The notes beneath the pieces were generated by a model. It did no database searches. It saw nothing but the letters and a program-made list of their open reading frames with translations, and was not told where the DNA came from. Position numbers and translations under genes: made by a program. A DNA stretch of 64,000 nt from Solenopsis invicta (Eukaryota > Arthropoda > Insecta > Hymenoptera > Formicidae), in contig NC_052665.1 in NCBI RefSeq assembly GCF_016802725.1, positions 5,022,001 through 5,086,000 on the forward strand. Reading direction: 5' to 3'. The first letter of the stretch is position 1. The number at the start of each line of letters is the position of its first letter. Below are positions 59,038 to 64,000 of the stretch, one piece after another.

Positions 59038-60205
59038 GATACACAAATTTGTTTTAAATAAATATTACTTCAATGATAAATGTACTTTTAAGATTATTGT
59101 TAAGAAAATATTCTTTGCAAAGATAACTATTATTTAAACAAAGAAAATAAAAAATTGAGTAATCGCTTTTCTCAATTCTTTTTTTTCAAAGATCTTACAA
59201 TTATTAAAATCTTGCTATAATCGATTTGTCGGTTTTCTCTCAATTTTAATTGGAAATATTTATTAGAATGTCAGGCCAGGTCAATCTCAATATGATACGA
59301 GTTTCATTCATTTTTTTTTTTATGCAAGCCATTGCATTTGCGAGTGTCATCGCAGAAAATTGTTTAAGATGACGCTAATGAGATGGATTGTTGGATGAAC
59401 GCGTATAGCGATCACATCGCAGCTCCGAGCTTCCGATCTAATGCCAATCGATCATTGAGTCTATAAATTAATTATAGCTGCTTACCCAATGTCACCGCCG
59501 TGAATAAACTCATACGTAACGCGATGACAGGTGATCGCAAATAAAGAATTGTATAAGTTATCCTAGCTCGTATAAGCGATCTTCACAAATTCCCACGAAG
59601 TCGCTGTCATTCATTTCTGCAACATGTAATTTAACGTTTCTTCTTACGCAACATCTGATGGGAATTGAAATGTACATTAATAAATGGAAAATATCTTGGA
59701 CAAAAATGGCGTGCAATTTTTTCCAATATACACGCATGTAGAATACACCTATTACGTTAACACAAAAAAAATTCGTTTCACTTCAACACCCAAGCTTATA
59801 ATTTTGCACAATGATTTTCAGAATCTTGAAATCATTGTGCACATTTTCAAGCTTCAACATTAAAGTAAAACAAATTGTTTTGTAAGATGTCTTTTTGAGG
59901 TTAACTTCTGGACAAAAAAAAAACATCTTAATAAATTTTCGACTTTTTGACCAAAAAGATAACTTAAACAGGTAATATCCTTTCGACATCTCTTCGCCTT
60001 GTCAAAATGATAAGAGATCTTTTAATGATCTATTATAGTGATTTCGGCTGTTAGATAAAAAAAAACTCGACGTTTCATATTCTTTTCATTCTTTGTCTTA
60101 AATATTACAACTTTTACCATGCATCTCGCTTGCTTTTTATTTTAGTTGCGACACTTGCCGTGAGCGGCGCTAGCGTACAGCAAATTTTTCAATTGACTCC
60201 ATGCG

Positions 60206-60256
60206 ATGCGTGCGACTGCGTGCGACACGTGTCTACGCGTGCTACATCAACCATGA
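60206..60256 (+). other. Upstream ORF whose stop overlaps the CCDC59 start
   Basis: ATG at 60206 runs 16 codons to TGA at 60254-60256, which overlaps the main ATG (60253-60255) as ATGA. A second out-of-frame ATG at 60201 runs to 60284. Both lie downstream of a good acceptor-like TTTTTATTTTAG (ends 60145), so they would be in the 5'UTR if transcription starts or is spliced upstream. Confidence 0.4.
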
Positions 60257-60382
60257 GGAACAACGCGAGAAATGTCAAAGATAAAGGTCGGACGGATAAG
60301 GGCGATAACGAGGATAAACCACGGGAGAAGAAGTTTGATAAAAAGAAATACAGATTACAGAAATACAGCAACAAGTATAAAG
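60253..60382 (+). CDS. CCDC59: CCDC59 exon 1 (coding)
   Basis: 43 codons plus one base, ending AAAG/GTATGT. Lysine-rich N-terminal segment. Confidence 0.8.
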
Positions 60383-60921
60383 GTATGTATATGTTGTGTG
60401 TTCAACGAATAGAATAGGTTAAGTTTACAAATGATTCAACTCTCGTTACTCTACATTAGTAAATCAATGGGAGGAGAGGAGGAAGAAGGCTGTGTTACGC
60501 GAATTTTATAAAGACCTTACGAAGGAACAACAGAATTCATTGGGAACGTCGTTAAACACGTCCGAAAATGCGGATGAGGCGAGGTATGTAGAACGCATAG
60601 ATATGGAATTGTTTCAGAATCTGACTGCAAGTCTAATAATCGATTGAATATACGTTTGTGTATGTAAGCAGCAAGTTGAACAAGAAGGGCTACGCCTTTT
60701 TCAAGGCTAAGCGAGAGTATAAGCGGAAACATGAGGAGAAGATGAAAAGGAAAGAGGAAGCCATTCGCAAAAAGGCGGAACGAGAAGAGGCCTTGAAGAA
60801 ATACAAAGAGAAGAAAATGCGCAATTTCAAGTTGTTGTCGAAGAAGACGAAGAAAGGACAGCCTGTCATGAAAGGCAGAATTGAATTGTTGCTAGAAAAG
60901 ATACAGCGTAGCACGACGTAA
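60253..60921 (+). CDS. CCDC59: CCDC59/TAP26-type nucleolar protein (complete, 3 exons)
   Basis: Exons 60253-60382, 60460-60583 and 60672-60921 join (phases 1 and 2, GT-AG) to 167 codons and a stop. The protein is lysine/glutamate-rich throughout. N-terminal part: basic KKFDKKKYRLQKYSNKYK. Middle: NQWEERRKKAVLREFYKDLT. C-terminal part: REEALKKYKEKKM followed by LLSKKTKKGQP and a final LLLEKIQ; this matches the C-terminal block of vertebrate CCDC59 (thyroid transcription factor 1-associated protein 26), which belongs to the rRNA-processing FYV7/TAP26 family, from memory. Length is shorter than the human protein (about 240). Expected role: nucleolar ribosome biogenesis. The exon 3 acceptor is a tandem AAG/CAG, so an isoform with one extra serine is possible. 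Start chosen as the only in-frame ATG after the upstream acceptor-like site. Confidence 0.85.
60460..60583 (+). CDS. CCDC59: CCDC59 exon 2
   Basis: Acceptor CTACATTAG/TAAATC; reads V-NQWEERRKKAV and so on; ends GCGAG/GTATGT. It contains no long frame of its own in isolation but fits both neighbours in phase. Confidence 0.83.
60672..60921 (+). CDS. CCDC59: CCDC59 exon 3
   Basis: Begins at the second AG of the tandem AAGCAG acceptor (alternative start 60669). Encodes the conserved KKYKEKKM and KKTKKGQP block and stop TAA at 60919-60921. Confidence 0.88.
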
Positions 60922-61200
60922 TCAGTGATTGCTGCTTCATCTCTGGTTAGACTGATTTAATTATCTCACATTATAGCTTAATGGAGCATTTGGAGGAGCA
61001 GTGGAATGTTTTCGCTTCTGTACATGATGTATATTGTACATTACATGGCGCCATGTGTACATAAATGTTTTAATAATAGCACATTTTACTTTATTGAATT
61101 TTTGCCACACGAGATTGTCTTCAAATTTGTTACATTATATATTTCATGTAATTGTATCATTTGAAGTGACAATTGCATGTATAATCGTTCATTAAATTGT

Positions 61201-61206
61201 AATAAA
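61201..61206 (+). terminator. Polyadenylation signal AATAAA, CCDC59
   Basis: The first clear AATAAA downstream of the CCDC59 stop (280 bases), in AT-rich sequence. Confidence 0.5.
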
Positions 61207-61392
61207 ATGAAGTAATTATATAAATAAATTATAGAAAAATAGAGAAAATATATAAAGTAAATGAAATTTATACAAAAAAAAATTTAATTCATTTAGCCTC
61301 AGTATTATTATAATTTTACAAAGTAAATTGACCAATCGCACTTGTTAAGTAGAATTGATAAAAAATAACGGTTGATATTTAACCGATCGGTC

Positions 61393-61407
61393 AGGTTAGG
61401 TTAGGTT
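61393..61407. repeat. Three AGGTT units (TTAGG-type)
   Basis: AGGTT repeated three times, a permutation of the insect telomere unit TTAGG. Too short to call an interstitial telomere array. Confidence 0.5.
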
Positions 61408-61416
61408 GTGAAACCA

Positions 61417-61563
61417 GCCCTTATGCTCATTTCCATCAATGTAAATTAACTTTGATTTCGGTTTAACTTTCTCTTTAGGTTTTTCCAATTCTTAAAACTA
61501 AAGAAAGAATAAATTCAACTGAGACGAAAGTCAATCTGCGTTGATGGAAATAGGCATTAGAGA
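61417..61563. mobile_element. Hairpin MITE, ~147 bp
   Basis: Ends CCCTTATGCTCATTTCCATC and the inverse of CTCTAATGCCTATTTCCATC, with pairing continuing through TCTTTAG/CTAAAGA and CCAATTCTTAAAAC in the middle. No coding frame. Confidence 0.65.
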
Positions 61564-62939
61564 GTTTCGTTCTTCGCACTTACCACGAGCCCTTGCGAGC
61601 CCTTCGTTCGCGATAGCGACGTAGCTAACGATAAGAAAAGACTTTGTTATTTTTCCAAAGTAAATCAATCTCTAACGAGGCGACAACCTTTCGCGTTGAA
61701 TCGCGACGCGGACGAGCGGCGAAGAAGAGTCATGGGCTGCCGGCGGCGGGCAGCGGTGGCGGTGTGCCCTGCTGTGCCCCGCGTGCCCTTTCGCGGCGAT
61801 CAATCGCGGCGCGGCGCGAGCGACGTTCGAAATACGAAATTCCACGCGCCAGCGTGAATCGCGCGTGCGCGCTGGCATTTCGACGGGCGGCCGTCGCTGC
61901 GGCTCGTCGGGGATGGTCGGGGACGGCACAGGCCACAGTCGATGACGGTTGCAAATGGCGGCAGCCACGAAGTCTCTGGTACGGGCTCGCGACTAGTTCC
62001 ACGCCTACCGTGCGCCCCGCGAGCGAGGCGAGCCGTACGCGAACGTGCAGTCCCAGCGCCCAGATCGGTACGTACGTGTAGCCCACCCGAGGAGCGAGCC
62101 ACCCGGCGAATCGCGCCCGATCGCGCCGTCCGTCCGTCCGGCGTCGGCGGTCCGGTCCGCGCGGACTCGCGGCGCCCTTGGAATCCCGGCGGACGACCCT
62201 CCGCGGCCGCGCGCGGCACGAGAGACAGCTCTCGAAGGTACGACCGAGCGTGCACCGACCGTCTCTCCTTTCTCCGAGAACCCGTACCTCGCTGCCGTTC
62301 CTCGATCGATACTTTCACGCGATCGTCGGCCTCCCCGTCCGTCGGCCGGATCCGTTCCTCCCCCCCGTCGTCTATCCCGACGACGGTCGCGCGTACGTGT
62401 CCCCTCTCCCCCACCCCTCGCCTTTGCGGTGGCCAGCCGGGACGGACGACGGGGTCTTGTCATCGGGTGCGCGCCGCTGTCAAAATCGCGTCCGTTGGAA
62501 TTCGGTGAACGGGACCGCGTTCGTTGTCGCTGTCGCTGTCGCTACCACCACCGGCTCGAATCGTTCGGACGAGCTAATCGCGAAGCGGTTGAACTTTATA
62601 CTCTGGGGCCTCCGCTCGGCGCCACGTACGACACGTTTTCCCCGATAGCGCGTCCGGAGAGAGAGAAGAAGAAGAAGTAGTAGAAGGAGAGAATTAGTTT
62701 TGCAATTGTAAAAGGACGGCACGCGCGCGGGGTGACGACAGGAGCGACCGCAGTCGTCGTGCGTCCCCGCCGTTGCGTCACGTCGTTTTTAGTGAGCGAA
62801 ACAAATACCAATTACAGTACATCTGCGTCGGAGCGCGATCTCTCTAAGCGTCTCAGATTGGAGGGGAATGAACGTCCGAGTGTCCTCACGAGTATCTCTG
62901 TCTTTCGTTCACAGGTAGTCTTGAGCGAGACGAGGCAAG

Positions 62940-63003
62940 ATGCCGGCCGTCAGAGGAGATGGTATGCGTGGATTGGCGGTATTTATATCGGACATCAGGA
63001 ATT
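62940..63003 (+). CDS. AP-2alpha: AP-2alpha exon 1 (coding)
   Basis: 21 codons plus T, ending AATT/GTGAGT. The split codon TGC (Cys) is completed in exon 2. Confidence 0.94.
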
Positions 63004-63410
63004 GTGAGTAACGTCGTGGCCGGCATTTCTACAATTTTTCTTCAGTAACACCAAATTCCATTGCTTTCATTGCCATATTCATTGAATTATATAATGCGAT
63101 TCCTGCCTCTGCGAGTCGCTCCGCAAGCTGTTCTTCCTGCGAATGCGCTGCTCCTGTATTTTAGTGTTATTTAACGACATTTCATTCATTGAACGATAAT
63201 GTGCCATTGAAACTGAAACGGTTGTGCGATGTGTTTGACACTGGGAGGAGCAGGAGAAAGGGGGCGGTGTTCTGATACAGGCCTATCTTCTTGATATAGC
63301 TCTCAATATCAATTTGCGGTACATTAGCATCATTTGCTAAAAATTTATTAAAAACAGACACAGGTCCACTTAAGCTATATATAGAGATCACAATTATATA
63401 GTTTAACACA

Positions 63411-63451
<41 letters not shown>

Positions 63452-63981
63452 TATATCATTGCATCTCTCAGAAAGGGATTGCCTTTGATAAGTCAATTGG
63501 CAATTACTGTTATTTTCCATATCAAATATTTTTGCTGACATGTTATTTCTGATTGATATTTACAATAAAAATTAATCATGGTATTTATAGCGAAAATATA
63601 AATTAATATACTACAACCATGAAATTTATATTATTTTAATAGAGATTTTTTTTTTACAGAACAATCAAATCATTTTTATTAATGATTATAGTTTTATAAT
63701 TGTTCTATAAGGAGTACACATTCTAACATGTTTTTTTTGCTTTTTAAAATGTTATATCAATTTTACCAGGCAAAAGTAAGGAGGCAGAAATTAAGAGAAT
63801 TAACAAGGAACTGGCAAACATACGCAGCAAATTTAAAGGAGACAAAACACTTGATGGATATCAGAAAAAGAAATATGTTTGCAAGCTGCTGTTCATTTTC
63901 CTTCTTGGCCATGATATCGACTTTGGACATATGGAAGCTGTTAATTTACTTTCATCAAACAAGTATTCGGAGAAACAAATT
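62940..63981 (+). CDS. AP-2alpha: AP-2 complex subunit alpha (first two coding exons, runs off the edge)
   Basis: Exon 1 (62940-63003) and exon 2 (63770-63981) join in phase 1 to 92 codons: MPAVRGDGMRGLAVFISDIR, then [20 protein letters not shown], then SKFKGDKTLDGYQKKKYVCK and LLFIFLLGHDIDFGHMEAVN. This is the highly conserved N-terminus of alpha-adaptin. KGDKTLDGYQKKKYVCK includes the lysine-rich phosphoinositide (PIP2) binding patch of the AP-2 trunk. The family's protein is about 940 residues, so roughly a tenth is in the window. AP-2 alpha is a large subunit of the plasma-membrane clathrin adaptor; the trunk binds dileucine cargo with sigma2 and the ear recruits endocytic accessory proteins. 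Next donor is ATT/GTAAGT in phase 0. Start is fixed by conservation of MPAVRGDGMRGL. Confidence 0.96.
63004..63769 (+). other. AP-2alpha intron 1
   Basis: 766 nt, AT-rich, with a (TA)n microsatellite at 63414-63444. No other feature seen. Confidence 0.85.
63414..63444. repeat. (TA)n microsatellite
   Basis: About fourteen TA units within AP-2alpha intron 1. Confidence 0.93.
63770..63981 (+). CDS. AP-2alpha: AP-2alpha exon 2
   Basis: Acceptor TTTTACCAG/GCAAAA; 212 nt; ends EKQI at donor GTAAGT. Carries the lysine-rich membrane-binding patch and the first alpha-solenoid helices. Confidence 0.96.
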
Positions 63982-64000
63982 GTAAGTACAATCATTCAAA

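Larger units (their letters stand above)
53428..60145. other. Divergent intergenic region, HspB8 to CCDC59
   Basis: The first 250 bases are GC-rich HspB8 promoter. 53.8-54.05 kb is unusual for repeated AATTCA/TGAATT words. Elements lie at 54.6, 56.9 and 58.7 kb. GC-richer patches at 56.1-56.3, 57.4-57.7 and 58.25-58.65 kb have no coding signal; 57.57 kb has a TGACGTCA palindrome. No gene supported. Confidence 0.45.
60922..62939. other. 3'UTR of CCDC59, then GC-rich AP-2alpha upstream region
   Basis: AT-rich to 61.6 kb with a polyadenylation signal and a small hairpin element. From 61.68 to 62.7 kb GC and CpG are very high; all frames here (up to 211 codons, on every strand) are composition artefacts. 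An acceptor-like TCTTTCGTTCACAG ends at 62914, 25 bases before the AP-2alpha ATG, so the 5'UTR may be spliced from a non-coding exon in the GC-rich part. Confidence 0.45.

Noticed and set aside
60130..60252. In-frame upstream extension of CCDC59 giving a signal-peptide-like start
   Set aside because: The extension has no ATG (opens with TTG) and lies partly upstream of an acceptor-like site; the hydrophobic stretch is intron and UTR sequence.
61393..61407. Interstitial telomeric repeat
   Set aside because: Only three AGGTT units; far too short to indicate a telomere or fusion point.
61800..62680. Frames of 150-211 codons on both strands upstream of AP-2alpha
   Set aside because: Overlapping open frames on every strand with Arg/Pro/Ser-rich products reflect high GC; no domain or splice support.

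Overview
The window looks like nuclear DNA of an insect, most likely a hymenopteran such as an ant. This is inferred from spliced genes with GT-AG introns, introns of several kilobases, AT-rich spacers broken by GC-rich CpG-laden islands, abundant short TA-flanked inverted-repeat elements, and protein sequences closest (from memory) to insect orthologues. No database search was run. Protein-coding sequence is a small share of the 64 kb; most open frames are chance, especially in the GC-rich islands near 20.0-20.7 and 61.7-62.7 kb.

Four genes are recognised. Nischarin (+ strand, three exons, 28017-29751) encodes a 468-residue PX plus leucine-rich-repeat protein and is complete. HspB8-like small heat-shock protein (- strand, three coding exons spread over 31439-53149) encodes 190 residues; it has a TATA box, a heat-shock-element core and a candidate alternative first exon inside its 12.4 kb first intron. 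A CCDC59/TAP26-type nucleolar protein gene (+ strand, 60253-60921) encodes 167 residues. The first two coding exons of the AP-2 clathrin adaptor alpha subunit (+ strand, 62940-63981) run off the right edge. Nischarin and HspB8 are convergent; HspB8 and CCDC59 are divergent; CCDC59 and AP-2alpha are tandem. These are housekeeping or stress genes with no evident shared pathway.

Two further gene models are only partial. On the - strand at 4346-3037 there is a first coding exon with a cysteine-rich N-terminus, followed in phase by a 36-nt micro-exon; the gene must continue left of the window. On the - strand at 25477-23859 three in-phase exons would encode a 78-residue protein of unknown function.

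The rest is non-coding sequence rich in non-autonomous DNA transposons. The most striking is a 1,762-bp foldback element (7736-9497) with arms of about 650 bp, a tandem-repeat core and a perfect 9-bp target duplication. Others are a 500-bp hAT-like element (11903-12402) with a second degraded copy near 27 kb, an inverted pair of ~545-bp elements (6981-7522 and 46181-46731), a TA-flanked 339-bp foldback (48499-48837), and a family of elements whose ends read CACTGAGA (2.3, 18.5, 33.0, 33.3, 44.6 and 56.9 kb; a relative at 54.6 kb).
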